DNA from: Stemphylium vesicarium
Lineage: Eukaryota > Ascomycota > Dothideomycetes > Pleosporales > Pleosporaceae
DNA length: 64,000 bases
Assembly: GCA_004380135.1 (NCBI GenBank)
Contig: QXCR01000071.1
Coordinates: 62,001-126,000, forward strand
Direction: 5' to 3'
Shown here: positions 22,593-35,075 of the stretch, piece by piece
How positions within the stretch are numbered: position 1 is the first letter of the stretch
Layout: every line of letters begins with the position of its first letter
The notes under the pieces: generated by a model
Database searches by the model: none
The model's input: the letters and a program-made list of their open reading frames with translations, nothing else
Told to the model about the DNA's origin: nothing
Program-made: the position numbers and the translations under genes

Positions 22593-24544
22593 CTATTCGT
22601 CGTTCAGACATGTGCCCTCTTGGCAGCACCGTATGGGTTTAGCCGTCCATTCGCGAGGCGTAGGACGAATGCTGTCCTCCATCTTGCTGTCAGATCTTGA
22701 TAGTGACGGTGTTTTTGATGCTGAGGGTGCTGCGTGGATGGATGAGAATGGGCGGCTGAAGTCTACTACGACAATGGTGCCCAATGTGTTGTCATCACTT
22801 GGGCCGTATGAGCGCCCTGCTTTGATCATGAATACGAAGCGTTGCTCGTCCAACAAACCGGTCACGCTCCTCGTGTGTGAGGGGCTGCCAGATGGCAGCG
22901 GTGGGTTGAGTATGCCGTGTAGTTGTTTCGAGCAAGGGCAGCGAGATGCTGGTGGTGGCCACATACGAATGGGCGATTCCCGATACCTTGTTGTGCTGTC
23001 GACGAATTTGGGCTTTGGCTCGGTCATGGGGGCTTTGCCTTTGCCTTTGCCATTCGAGCGAGGGTAGCTGAGTCCAAGTTCGCGTCGTGATCCTATTCGC
23101 AGCCTGAGACATGGTGGCTTTGAAGGGTCTTTGCAGCATCGATCGTCTTCCACTAGATCGAGAAAAGAACTGCATCCATAATTATAGGCCCTGAACTTCG
23201 TCCTCGCGAGTATAAAAGAGCGTGGCGAGGGCTCAGTACTGGAGAATTCGGGGTGCTGGCTCCAGCTGTACAGATCGGGTGTAGGCTTCCAGTGTGGTTT
23301 GTTGGATGAGTCTAGCAACGATCGGAAAATGTCATCCTCGGGCAAGTCGAGATCATCAGACGGGCTCGCCATATCATCGTCATTACCAAACTCTAGTTTC
23401 GTGACGTAAAATGTGCGCGATTGGCGAGAAGACGCCTGAGCCCATTCTCGCCGTGACTCTACAATCATTGTCTCATTAGTACGTTCATCGAGCTGCAGCG
23501 CAAGATCGGTCCACGAGTCGTGGATTGGCCCTTGTTTATGTTGGCGACGATACAGACGCTCGTTCTTGTCGAAGTTGTCTGGCAAGGGCGAATCAAGTGG
23601 AAAGCGAACCACATGGTAGAAAGATGTGTAGTCGATCTCTTCGACCTCAAATGTGCCTTGATTAGAGACTGCATAGAAGTAGTTGTCGTGTATCTCGAAT
23701 GCGACAGTGGAGCCAATGTCCGATCCATGAAAGTCATCCAGCAGCAGTGGTTTTTCTCGAGCGGGTAGTCCCAGAGTCTTGTTTAGAGGTATGCCATCAA
23801 TCTCCCATTTGCGATGCCCATCGTCCCCTCTTCCTGTGTGTGTGCCGTAGTAGAGATAATTGGCAGTATGTCTAACGAAAAGTTTGAAGCTTGAAGTGAG
23901 CCGGACTATCCCGACTAGTCTTCCGTCATCCGGCGGTTCAAATGTCGTGCTAATGGCAAGGATATAACTATCACTTGATGAGCTGTTCCATGTGGCATGA
24001 AGTGCGAGGATTCCGTCAGCATAATTGAGTAGACACACACCAAAGTTCTCGTATGATGCAGAAGAAGCCCCCAGGATAGGTTGAATGACAGTGATGACGT
24101 CGAGATCAAGAATGTTTGACTGTGATCGCAAATCCGAGACGTTAATTCCGCTGCCATTCAGTACGCAAATAATGCCTTGCCGATAAACAAAGGTGTTTCC
24201 ATGGCCCCATATGCGAGCTGAAAAAGGGGTCGCGGTAGAAAGAGCATTTCTTCTGGCATAGATACCCTCGAATGCTTGCTTGTAGGTAATCTGCTGTGCT
24301 CGTGCTAGACTTGCCTCTTCGGTATAATGATAGTCGATCTGTCAGCGACGTCAGCTCACTGTGTAAGCAGGGATGGTTTTACAGCGGTGCTTACTTCGAC
24401 GGTGCTCCTGCAAACAGTCCGTTCGTCTAACAAAGCCCTCAACTGTTTGCATGTTTGACCAATGTGAACAATATCCTCAAGAGCCAAATGTGAAACAACA
24501 CAAAATAGCAAGTCGAAGGGGAGTCGATCCAGAGAGATAGTCAT
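22593..24544 (-). CDS. F-box domain protein
   Basis: Two exons, complement(22593..24338, 24395..24544), joined by a 56-nt intron, give 631 residues. The N-terminal F-box (ISLDRLPFDLLFCVVSHLAL ... CKQLRALLDE, residues 3-45) would bind Skp1 and make the protein a substrate receptor of an SCF ubiquitin ligase. The large remainder has beta-strand-rich blocks typical of ascomycete F-box proteins with a degenerate propeller-like C-terminal half. It contains a basic GKGKGKAP stretch and a cysteine-containing segment near the end. The start at 24544 is chosen because the F-box begins two residues later and the upstream extension has no ATG. Target unknown. Confidence 0.82.
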
Positions 24545-26048
24545 GAAACACGAGCCGGGTGTGAGAATCGGACGAGTACAAGGCGGGGGACACACGTGAA
24601 CCAAATTTGATGCAGGCAATGGAGCCGAGATCGAGAAGGATGTTGCAATAAAATGTATGACTAAAGATGAGATTTGGTCTAGCAGATGGCTGGTCAGCTG
24701 AACGTTACTGCACGAGAAACATATCGCAGAAGAGGACCTTTGAAGTGCTCAGGCAAGCAGAGCCTCAATTTCTTGTGCAAGAATGGCTAGCTGCAGTACT
24801 AACAGCTGCCGCACTAATTTAGTAAATGATCGGTCATGACCAGGCTGAGAGTCAAAGAAAACCATTAATCGAGAAAACGAAGCTTCCCCTGACTTATTGG
24901 ATGCTAACCGTGTGTGTGAGTTGTATGCCGATTAGAGCGCATGACTGAAAAGGCTGTGTGACTTTTGAAAACGTAACGATGTTCTGACAAAGAAGAGGTT
25001 GGTCCCATCGTGGTACACCGGTACACATAGCCAGTGCATTGGGCTTTGAGAGCCGCATAGTAACCCGAAGTAGGCTAGCGGTTTCTCGTGGCCTCGGAAG
25101 CGCTGACTGCAACTCTAGAACGCAGGTACCCCACATTGCTGCCGAGACCGTTCAGCCTTGTCAACCGCCGCCTTGCGTGTTGGCTTTGGGTTTAGAGAAT
25201 CCGGTGTCCGGTCAACAAGTCTAGGTACCCTCTTGGTTCGTCTGATTGCTGGATGTGCTCAGCCGCTTCCATGATAACTGGGGTCGTGCAGACCCAGGAC
25301 CATTAACCTGGCTCCGTAATCGGTCAACAGATTCCTTCTCTGTGATGAAGCAATGCGACCTGCATATTGGTGTTGCAAGATTGCTTCCCCGCCTTGGATC
25401 GAACGCCCTTTGGGTTCGCGGGGCCGAACTGCAACAAGCGCTTTAGATTGCTGGGTGCATCTCACACGAAAAACGTGTATGCAGCAACGATCAGGTTCGG
25501 TAGGCCGAACACGAGTTTTCGGCCCCCAAGACCGGATAAAGGAAGGCTGTGCTGCTGCTTCGTGTATACGGCTTAGCGCCACCCAGGCTCAGCCTCTCGT
25601 CGGGTGCACAGCCAGTGTACAAGTGATAACGGCGCATAATGAATGCCTGAGGCACGAAAAACGATCGGTACGCCCCGTAACGAGTGGTTCCGTGGAGGAA
25701 CTAGTTGAGCTTAAGCGTCGCTAATTCGGATATGTCCTGGCGTGCCAGTAAACTCCAGACTACTCACTCAAGCGCTCTGCATCCATTGACGCATGTGACC
25801 AACTCTTGCGGTCACCAAACACTATGTGATTCGTACCACGACTGCAGTCGTGATACATCGTGACGTGTAGATGCACTAGTATACCAACTTGTGGCCCCTC
25901 CTATCAAGCCAGGGTAATCGACGGACTAAGTAGGCAACCAAACAGATGTGAAGCGGCACAAACCAGCCTTTCGTTTGTGGGGGTTTGAGCGGAGTGTCGA
26001 GATGATAGCGGGGGAGAAGGTAGCGGTTGGGGGTAAGATCATTGTAGC
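24545..26048. other. 1.5-kb intergenic region
   Basis: F-box gene promoter and 3' flank of the DUF3431 gene. Short overlapping frames near 25250-25720 are not convincing. No RNA gene seen. Confidence 0.5.
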
Positions 26049-27280
26049 TCAATCCTCAGAAGCGGCACGCTGGCGGTCTTCACCATGCCACCCCACGTAG
26101 GGCCAGCCTTTCGGCAGGCTAGAATAGGGCGGCAAGATGTATCGCCCTTCACAACTTCCTTGGTCATTGCATGACAAGTCGCATAGGCCGAACACCTTGC
26201 AATAGCAGTCTTCGGCGGAAGGGCAATGTACTGGAGGTTTGCCGAAAATCACTGTTGCCAAGTCAGCACATGATCGAAGTCACCAAAAAAGCAATACTGC
26301 GCTTACGCAGCGGAGCCTCATGCGCCACCTCCACCAAGCAGGCAGTGTGAGAGCACTTACTATGCCACGAATATTCAAAGACTCTCCCGCTGATAGCGTC
26401 GCCCAAATCAGTCTCCATGATCCACTTGCGATACTTCTCGTAGTCTTCTCGCTTCCTTTCCCAGATCTTCTCCTTGGTGGCCGCGAACTGCGCACAGCAA
26501 CTCACGCCGACGGCATCCGGTACCTGCTGTCCAGGAAACAGGTGCTCAAAGGCCTTTTTATACTCTCCACCCGCATGTACGGCCTCCCTGTGCTCGCCCT
26601 CTTCGGCGAGCGGCTTAATCTCACTCGGGCAGCCTAGCATCCAAGCGCAGCGTATGTTGACATAGCCCTCTTTCTCGAGATAAGGCAGCTGGAAGTGGCG
26701 GAGCATGGGCAGGCCGTCGTAGTCCGGGTCATCGTTGTGCCATTGGTAGCGGTTTGGGTGGATAAAGAGGACGTTGTCAGGGAGGGACGCGTAATTGTCA
26801 ATAATGTAGCTGTGGGCGCCGGGCGACGGACGTTAGCCTGCGGGACATTGTCTGTACTGAGAGCTGGATGGGGAAAACTACTACGTACGTCAGATATACC
26901 ATGCTCTCCCTTCCCTTGTTCAGAGGCACTGTGAGCGGCGCATTCTGGTCGTCGACGCGGTAGATGTTCTTCTCCCACTGCGGAAAGTACTCGTTAAGCC
27001 ACGTCGCGTTTTCGGAGCTCTGGCTAGCGACCACTACGGCCGTCCTGCGTGGTTTTACACTTCCATTGGCCTTGAGTGGTTTCTCTTCTTGCGGCTCGTG
27101 CGACAAATCGTTGGGGCGTTGTTCGTCATAAAGTTCGTCAGGAAGGTGTGTCAGACTGGCCGACCCAGCTGCAGCGGCGTTCTTGTCCCAGAGCTCGAAC
27201 TTCAAGTGCACAAAGAGTGCCGTTAGTACCACGATATTGACAAGTACAAACGCGTTGCGAGCCGTCATGAGACGAGGCAT
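26049..27280 (-). CDS. DUF3431 membrane-anchored protein
   Basis: Three exons, complement(26049..26251, 26361..26809, 26889..27280), give 347 residues. After a short cytosolic start, a hydrophobic segment (AFVLVNIVVLTALFVHL, residues 8-24) suggests a type II membrane anchor, followed by a Ser/Pro/Glu-rich stem. The conserved domain starts at VVVASQSSENATWLNEYFPQ (about 82) and includes YIIDNYASLPDNVLFIHPNR and HNDDPDYDG, typical of fungal DUF3431 proteins. The C-terminal exon has a cysteine-rich part (CPSAEDCYCKVFGLCDLSC). The family is often found with glycosyltransferase-like folds, but no activity has been shown that I can cite; a lumenal (Golgi/ER) role is inferred. The phase joins of the last two introns are unambiguous. 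Confidence 0.85.
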
Positions 27281-27558
27281 GGTGCTACTAGACGTGTGCC
27301 CACGAACTTGCACAACCAGTCTCGCGCGAATCTGGGGAGTTCACATGCGCCGCGGCTTACCCAGGGGTTGTTGGCGCTAACGTCGTACATCCGCCGCTAC
27401 GAGGTTCGCTGCCCAGGGTCCAGCAACCCACCAGTTCTGTCCCCACATTCACTTGCAGTATCATCGCACACAGCATATGGCACGATTTGGCTTACTCTTC
27501 GTTCGTAGTTTATTGCAACGAGTCATCGAGCTATTCAAATACCCCACACTACACCAGA

Positions 27559-30500
27559 CTAGGTGTAAATCTCCTCAGTGAGAGCGTTCAATCCCACACC
27601 CTCCTGCGCGATGTCTTCCTCCTTGAGGAAAAGCAACGGCATTTCGACCAGTGTGCCCTTGATAGTGCTGAGGACCTCCTTGACCTCACGCACACCCTGC
27701 TCACCCTCACTAAAGTTCTCGGCAACAACGTGACCCCACTTGTACATTGAAGGTTTCTTGTTCTCCTTCGCTTTCTGATCCTGTCCAAAGAATCGAGAGT
27801 AATAGCTATCGTACTGCTTCCAATTCTTGACCTCATCGCTGGGCACGGGATGGAACACCTTTCCAAAAGCTTGCGTGTTGGTGTGCGCTCTCCAGTTCCA
27901 CAGGTTCTGGAAGTCGTCCGACAACGGGTCCACAACCTGGCGATCTTCGTGCGAGCCCCAGTCATACTGGTTCGGGACGCCGATAGGTTGGAAGTTGGCA
28001 TCTGGGTGCTCCATGTTCTGGGGCTTGAGCAGACCGAGATGCTTTCGGAAGATTTCTCTCCGGAGGGACGCAGCAAACTCAGACGCGCGCCATGGCCGTC
28101 CATCCATGTACGAATCCACCGGCTTAGGGTCCTGGATGATGATGGCTATCTCAGAGTCATGGTCGCCGAGTTGAGAGCGGTCGTTGAGGTTTGCAGAGCC
28201 ACAGATGACAATCTGGTCATCAGCAATCAGGAGCTTGCTGTGGATGTATAGCTCCTCCGACACGAAAGCGTCCATCTCAGCCTCAGCGCTACCCTCCCAA
28301 GGCACGTTGCGAATATCTTCGCCTCCGAGCATGTAGCACTCGCTGACGGTGTCCCAGCGGCCATCACCAAGACCTTGTCGACCGCCAATCTTGACAGCCT
28401 CTTGCTGATAACGATCATAGTCGCTTCTTCGGCCTTGGCTTTGCGGGCCCGCATCGTATTCCTGCTGAGGACGACTACCCGAGCCCTCCATCTCGTAGAC
28501 TCCATACTCCTGAGTAGGTGGGGGACGGTAGGCCTGGTAATCACGAGCGTTGTCGTGCGCGGCATCATAGCCCTCCTGAGCTTGGTTATACGAGACACCA
28601 CTGCGCTCTTCCGCCTCGCGCATGATCTGACTGGAGTTAATGCGATCGTAGCTGCGGAGATTGTAGAACCGAATGTAATCCATTGGGTTGAATCCGGCCT
28701 TGGCGATCTCTTCGTAGATTGAGTGACCGCCGCGGTTGATGGAGTCGTATTGGACTGTTGTTAGGTTAGCACAGGAGCATAGTGATGGGCATTGGCAGGT
28801 TTAGAGCACCTACATTCCATGATAGCACGAGTACCGAGTGCTTCGTCGAGCTTCAAGTCGCCAGCAAATGCAGGAACCGCAGGGATCATGACAATCATCT
28901 TGTACTTCTCGCCATTTCGGGCAGCGCGGACGATGCGCTCAACAATAGCCGCGCCAACCTGGTTCTTGATCGGTTTCTGTTGATCACCTGTAGCAGTGAT
29001 GAAAAACTGGTTCTCAATGTAAACAAAGTGCTTGCTGTTGCGGATAATCTCGCAGTAGGCGTTTTGGATGGAATGCTGTTGGATGAAGTTAGCCCAGGTC
29101 TGCTCAATGTCTCGCAATACTTTTACTGACCTCAGTCTTGACGAGGTTGTGGCTCCATTTGGCAGAACTGCGCGCAATCTGGCAGTCGACGCCGCCACTC
29201 TGCGAGCTGTGTTCTGCATGCGACTGCTGATGCCCGTGATGAGATTCGTGTCCCTGTCCATACTGATCGAATCTGCTCTGCATCTTCTGGCGCAGGTGCT
29301 CGCCGCGACCGAAAAGTCCTCGCTCGCCCTCCTCGCCATCGTCGCGACCGAAACCGCGTTCGCCTTCTTCCTCGCCTTCGTGGCCTCGCTGCTGCATTGG
29401 TGGAGAATGCACACCGCCTTGCTGAGCGCCGCTGCTAGTATCGGGAAGTCTGGCGTATCTGGTGGCCTTCTTGCTGTACTTTTCATCATAAATGAAGTTC
29501 CAGCGTTGAGAAAAATGGGTGCGAAGATCTTGGACAACAGGGCCAGAAAGGCACAACGCAACATCAGACCAGCCCATGCGAGAGCTCTGGGTCCTATCGA
29601 GCTTGTTGTTCTCCCAGTGGGTTACGTCTTGGAAGTCTGATATCTAATTAGCATCATTGGGAGCTCGGGTTCTGCTAGGGAATCAAAATAGCGAGGCTAT
29701 ATTAAGCCCTCGGGATTCGACTCACCAAGCATGCGAGCGTTGTTGAAATCTTGACCTGGGAACACAATTCTGTCCATGTTTCCGGGGTGAGCGTCGGCAA
29801 TCGCGTGCTGATTGGTATCCCATCGACCGTAGCAGAGATCTAGTCCTCCCATGAAAGCAGTATGGCCATCAATCAAGCAGAGCTTCTCATGATGCGCCCA
29901 GTACATGACGGTGCCTTCATGGGCACCATAGATGGCTTTGAGACCATCTCCTGGAAGTTGAGCAAGCGCTGCTGGGGTGAAGGACATGTTTTTCATTGAA
30001 GCAAAGAAAGACGACTGCAATACCGCGGCATCGGGCAAATGATCGGGATGTCGGAAAACACCAATGTTGGGGTGGAGGTCTTCCAAATGGTGCTTCGTAT
30101 GAGCGGAGGAGACTGTAATGGGTGGGGCAATCAGCGGATCTGTCTTTTCCCATTCTTCAAGACATTTGAATACGACATCCAGGCCGACCCGCGTAAGGCC
30201 CTTGGTGAATCTGTCGGTCGAATTCGGTAGAAGAGAATGAAGATAGTCGGGTAGCAGCGGATTGAGAAACTTACGAGTAAGAGCTTGGGTAACCTCCTTA
30301 TAGACAATGATGTTGACCTTGACACCGCGTTCTGCTGCCGCGTGTAGCAGTCGGTCAACCCGGTACTGCTGGTTCTTCGCTGGTGGACGACGAAGGTAGA
30401 GCTCAGGGGAGAGCCACCAATCTAGGATCCATATCGACTCTTTCGCGCGCTCCAGAGCTATGGAGACTGCGTACATGTACGAGCAGCCATCTACATACCA

Positions 30501-31086
30501 CTTGATGTCGTTCCCGTGACGTTCAGGTGCGAAGCTCAAGAAACGATGCTGTTGATGATATTCCTGGGTCGCATGTGGCTCTCCTGTTTGCTGATAGGTG
30601 TCTGCCGGGGGCTTCTGGGCGTTGTCGTCCCCTGATATGGCATCTTTCAAGTCGGAGACGAAGCCATGAAGAGGGTCATGGAGCTTTTTGAAGAACGACA
30701 TACCGCCGCTGCCTTGGTTTGAGGATGAGGATTGGGGTTGGTTATTCTGAAGGAGATGAGTTAGGATTGCAGGCCAAAGTCAAGCTTCACAGAAGGCCTC
30801 GGTTTATGAAGCTAGGCGGTGAACCGTGGACGAGGTAAATAGGCGGGGCTAGTGAATGACGAGGCCAGGCCAACGCTTTGACTATCGTAGTGGGGCAATC
30901 CCGGGGTCTCGGCGGCTGCTACACGTAGAGGGTGCAGTGACAGCATCGTGTTTCAAGAGATATACTGACCTCTTTCCTGCCAAATCCAAAACGCCGGCCC
31001 ATGTCGCCTATGAGGCCGCGATCGCCTTCTTGGCCCTCTTGTTCATGATACTCGCCGTACGCCAAGTCATCGTCTCGGCGAGACAT
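27559..31086 (-). CDS. Phospholipase D, two HKD motifs
   Basis: Hydrolyses phosphatidylcholine to phosphatidic acid and choline at membranes. Five exons, complement(27559..28754, 28814..29075, 29131..29636, 29726..30746, 30970..31086), give 1033 residues. The first exon (MSRRDDDLAYGEY ... RGLIGDMGRRFGFG) has no domain but carries the DRGLIGD motif I associate with fungal PLDs; it joins through a long 223-nt intron to the exon containing MSFFKKLHDPLHGF. HKD1 (HHEKLCLIDG) lies near residue 324 and HKD2 (HSKLLIADD) near 807, with IYIENQFF-type and MEFQYDSINRGGHS motifs between them. No PX or PH domain is visible, unlike yeast Spo14. A Gly/Glu/His-rich insert lies between the HKD halves (about 435-520), and a Tyr/Gln-rich one at about 690-740. 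Confidence 0.9.
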
Positions 31087-31716
31087 GGTGGGGATGTGCA
31101 GCTGCTGATTGTGTGGCAGCCAGTACAAGGTTCAGGATGTTGTGTTGCTAAAGTTGAAGGATGTCAGGGTCGGAGGTCGAGGTGCGTAGATGGACCCCGC
31201 GTCATGGGCTGGCTGCAATCGGGGCGAGCATGTGTCAATGCAGGTGAGCGGACGAGCTGAAACGGACACAATGACCCAATCAGTTGCGCGCACCTTGATT
31301 TCCCTCTCTTTTAGCGCTGGTGCAAGGTGTACCAATAATCTGGTTGGACTGCGCAACCCCTCACTACCCAGCTGCCCCTCCCCGAGCTTCTTGCGATACT
31401 CGTCTTCTCCCACGCTCATGCAAACCTCGCGGGGTAGCAAGCTTTGCGCCTGAGATTGCTTCGCCATGGCATTCAGGTAGTCTAATGTAGGCCAGTATCA
31501 ATAGCATCTTGCGCTATCTGATGTACCCCACAAGTTCGCGTAAGTATGTAGGACGGCAGAGATGTATGACGTACCCTTGTAAGATCGGCTGCTCGAGCTG
31601 TGGTATCCGGCAGCGGCAGCGGCAGCGGCAGCGGCAGCTCCTCGTCTTATCTGCCCGCGCCGTTACACAGCGCCATTAACACTGTTGCTATACACACGGG
31701 AATCAAATCTTACATT
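31087..31716. promoter_or_regulatory. Divergent promoter, PLD / cyanase, with GGCAGC repeat
   Basis: 630 bp between the start codons of PLD (-) and cyanase (+). A (GGCAGC)5 hexanucleotide tract at 31609-31638 lies about 80-110 nt before the cyanase ATG, probably in its leader. No transcription-factor site was assigned. Confidence 0.5.
31609..31638 (+). repeat. (GGCAGC)5 hexanucleotide repeat
   Basis: Five perfect copies in tandem upstream of the cyanase gene. Confidence 0.85.
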
Positions 31717-32424
31717 ATGGCTTTCTCACCTCGTCTCGCAGTCTCTGCCAGGCTGGCATCTCGCGCATTTGGTTCCATCCGACCCTCAGTACCTCTTGCA
31801 GCTTCTCGTTGCTTTCATTCAACACCAATCGCCATGGCGCAGCACCCCATTGCTACGTTGAATGTACGTGTCTTTGCAGACCATACAGGGTTTGGACGAT
31901 TCTGACCCAATTGCAGGAGGAACTCATTCCGCGCCTTCCACCCTCGTCCCCAACTCTCTTCGAGGCAAAGAAGAAGAAGAACCTATCCTTTGAGGCCATC
32001 GCAAAGCACGTCGGGCGTGATGAAGTTGCAATCGCGGCGCTCTTCTATGGTCAAGCCATGGCTTCCGCGGAAGACATCAAGAAACTTTCAGAAATCCTCG
32101 AAATCGACGCTGGAGTGCTAGAATCGCAACTGGCCGGCTTCCCCAATCGAGGCAGCACCCTGGACATGCCGCCAAAGGACCCCACCATATACCGTCTATA
32201 CGAGATTGTGCAAAACTACGGACAGGCGTACAAGGCGGTTATGCACGAGAAGTTTGGCGACGGCATCATGAGCGCCATCTCTTTCAGCACAAAGGTAGAA
32301 AAGGAGACTGATGACAAGGGCGAATGGGCAAAGATTACCCTCAGGGGCAAGTGGTATGTATGCTGGAAGTGTTGTGGTGATGCATGGCTAACGATGGCTT
32401 AGGCTTCCATATTCGCGATTCTAA
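31717..32424 (+). CDS. cyn1: Cyanase (cyanate lyase) with N-terminal extension
   Basis: Converts cyanate and bicarbonate to ammonia and carbon dioxide. Three exons, join(31717..31863, 31917..32353, 32403..32424), give 201 residues; the last exon codes only LPYSRF. The catalytic triad is seen at Arg142, Glu145 and Ser168: the 3- and 23-residue spacing is that of Arg96, Glu99 and Ser122 in the Escherichia coli enzyme. Residues 40-201 (starting MAQHPIATLN) match the usual 160-residue protein. The 39 residues before it are rich in Arg, Ser and Ala with no acidic residue, like a mitochondrial presequence (ending near RCFHSTPIA). The second ATG at 31834 (GCCATGG) has a strong context, so two products are possible. 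Whether the first ATG is used depends on the transcription start. Confidence 0.93.
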
Positions 32425-33171
32425 GCTGCTCATGACGTCACTTGGTGATAGTTCTCCGTTTAACACATGTTTACATCAGGTTCGTTGGACTTGGTCATCA
32501 CGGGTAACAATAGCACATCAAGTACTACGCACATACCATCTGTACCCTCGTTTCCTCTGTTCATTCAGTTCTTCTGCATTCATGTGACCAAAGATTTTCG
32601 TAGCTGAGCTCGTATGGGGGCCCACCAAAAAAGTCTTTTGTAGTCAGACCTATAGAGGAAACTGAGAAAGTCTTGTCTGGTTTAGTCAATAAGTTGCGTT
32701 GTTTGTTTCAGCTGGGATGAGTCGTGTGTATGTGTTTGCCCGTTACCCATACTGGAAAGGGCTTCTGTTGCCTCGGATGGTGGCCTCTTCTCAACAGCGC
32801 AACCCGCCGCTCTTGCCTCTGCTAACCCGCCTTCACCTCACCTTTGGCTAATCACGGCTGATGTCGCTTCCAGACCGGCAGGGCAAGCTGGGTCGGTGCC
32901 AGATATATTCCTCACCTCGGAAGTTCCTTCACCTTTACAACGCCATCGTGCACAACTCGCGGCCAGGATACAACTCTCTCTTTTCTTTTCTTCACCAGTG
33001 CACGCGGTCTGGTGCTCATTAGATAGGAAGCCGCCGTTCAGCTCCTTCTACTCAGAGAGCTCCGGATCTATCGTAGTCGCCTGTAAGTACATCTCATCAC
33101 CGTTTTTCTTTTGAGTCTTTACTGATTCGCTGACACCTAAGAAGTAACACCACACTCTCAACACATCAGAC
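32425..33171. other. Intergenic, cyanase 3' side and zinc-finger gene promoter
   Basis: 747 bp. No coding frame with motif; a pyrimidine-rich leader precedes 33172. Confidence 0.5.
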
Positions 33172-34749
33172 ATGACGATTGTCGAAGCCAAGATGCCTGC
33201 CGAACTCGAGCCCATTCGGCGCGTCAAATGCACGTACAGAGACTGCGACATGTCTTTCGACACGGAGAAGATCATGAAGAACCACAAGAAGCATTCCGAC
33301 GAGCATGACTATTGTCACAAGTGCGACGAAGACTTTGACTCCTTCGAAGACTACGCCATGCACAAGATCGTACGCCCTACAGAACACGGTCTAGCATGCC
33401 GCGTCTGTGGCGATGAGTTCAAGAGTGCCTCCGGTCTGAAACGACACATAGAGTTGAACCACAAAGTCGACCAGAAACTCACCTGCTTCGGATGTCACAA
33501 GTCCTTCTACCGCGCAAGTCTGTTTATCGAGCATATTGAGTACGGCCACTGTGACGTTATCTCTCTGCAGGTGCTCCAACGTCACATTATTCACAAGCAC
33601 CTCGTCGCGAAGCTGTTGGAAGACAGTACAGCCTTGAACCGTTTCAGACAAAAGACATCAAAGTTCGACGCTGCTGTTGACTACGAGGAAGAAGGTGGTG
33701 TATCGCTTGGCGACGACCCTCTAGGCGATGACGAGGAGATGGACGCGCTCGAATACAAAGCCATCAAGCCTAACGCATCCTCAGATACTCTGCAAACCCC
33801 AGCCTTCGTCGGCCAGTACCCGCCGCTGCCCACTCAGTCCAAGTTTCCTAACACAACTGACTATGACGTCGCATCCACTATAGGTTGTCTATCACTGGAT
33901 GATGCTGGATCAGACGCTTCAACGGTCATCGGCTCACCCGCCACTGCTGATCCAACGTCCAGTCTCTCTCGAGCTGGATCGGCGGTTCACAGTCGTTCCT
34001 CTGTTTATGGAGGCTCTGCGGCTCAAGAATCTACTGGCATCTCATCGACCAATCGCGAGCTCAAAGTCTGGGGCAACCGCAAGGACAAGTCAACCAACGC
34101 ATTCCTGTTCCCCAACGCTAAGGCTAAGTCTCCACCCAGCGAGTTCTCCATCTCCGCTCATGATGACGCTATGGAGCAGGAGCACGGTATCAACATCATG
34201 CGCTCACATTTCTGGGACCCGACGAGCAATGACTGGAACCCTGAGAAGTTCTACGACTCGGTCGTATGCAAGTATTACTGTCCTTTCGTCTGTGAGTAAG
34301 TTTAGCGTCCACATTATATTTGGATTCTCCCTAACGCACATAGGCAAAACTTCCCTATTGCTAGCGACCTCAACAAGCACATTCTCAACGACCACCAAAT
34401 TCAACGCATGAAGTGTCCGATTTGCCTCAAGTACTTCAACAACGCCACCGCACTCATATCCCATTGCGAGGCGGCCGGCGCCCGCTGCCGAATCAACAAG
34501 ACGGACAGCTTCAACATCTGGCTCAACCGCATGTCCGGTGGCTTCCTCAGTGTCGAAGAGAAGGTTCGCCCAGATCATCTGAATACTAGGAAGGTGCTCC
34601 TGCGCAATGAGGAGACCGGTCACATGGAGATGTACAACCCCCTTGTGGCTAGTTACCTGCAGTACACGGTTACCGTGCCAGCGGACTACAAGGAGTCTGT
34701 CCGTCCACCACTGCAGATTGGCGGTGGTCCAAAGCCGTCGCCGTGGTAG
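33172..34749 (+). CDS. C2H2 zinc-finger protein
   Basis: Two exons, join(33172..34295, 34344..34749), with a 48-nt intron give 509 residues. The N-terminal 140 residues hold a cluster of C2H2-type fingers (CTYRDCDMSFDTEKIMKNHKKH; ACRVCGDEFKSASGLKRHIE; CFGCHKSFYRASLFIEHIE), with spacing that varies from the classic form. The middle is acidic, then Ser/Thr-rich and probably unstructured (residues 165-320). A degenerate finger pair lies at the C-terminus (about 370-430: CKYYCPFVC, then CPICLKYFNNATALISHC). Fungal proteins of this layout are usually uncharacterised; a nuclear or RNA/DNA-binding role is inferred. The name of a specific regulator cannot be given. Confidence 0.85.
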
Positions 34750-35075
34750 GGCGAGTGGTGGGAGACGGTCATGCATGTCACAGCTTGGAAGATGGATCTT
34801 AATGTCTTAATTTCGGTAAAGTATGACATTTCCCGAGGCGAGCGGAAGGTGGTAAAAGTATATTTCGGTTTCGGGGATTCGAGTAGCTTACGAGCCTCTC
34901 TCCCTTTCAATTACAGGACATGATGTCATTACAACGGTAGCCAGAAATACTAATCTTGCTACTCAATGATGCAATGCTTGGTATCAATGCTGTGGTTGAA
35001 CATATGAGATAACGCCATGACATTGCGCCTATGCAAAGACGCTGTTTGACTTGTTTGTTGCCATCTTCGTCTTTC
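34750..35075. other. Convergent intergenic region
   Basis: 326 bp between the 3' ends of the zinc-finger and rhomboid genes. Nothing recognised. Confidence 0.5.

Noticed and set aside
22564..23067. 167-codon plus-strand frame
   Set aside because: Antisense shadow of the F-box protein's C-terminal part.
25240..25730. Possible decayed element with overlapping frames on both strands
   Set aside because: No terminal repeats, no target-site duplication and no transposase-like motif.
34860..34890. Possible tRNA T-arm (GGGGATTCGAGTAG)
   Set aside because: No matching D-arm or anticodon stem can be folded around it.
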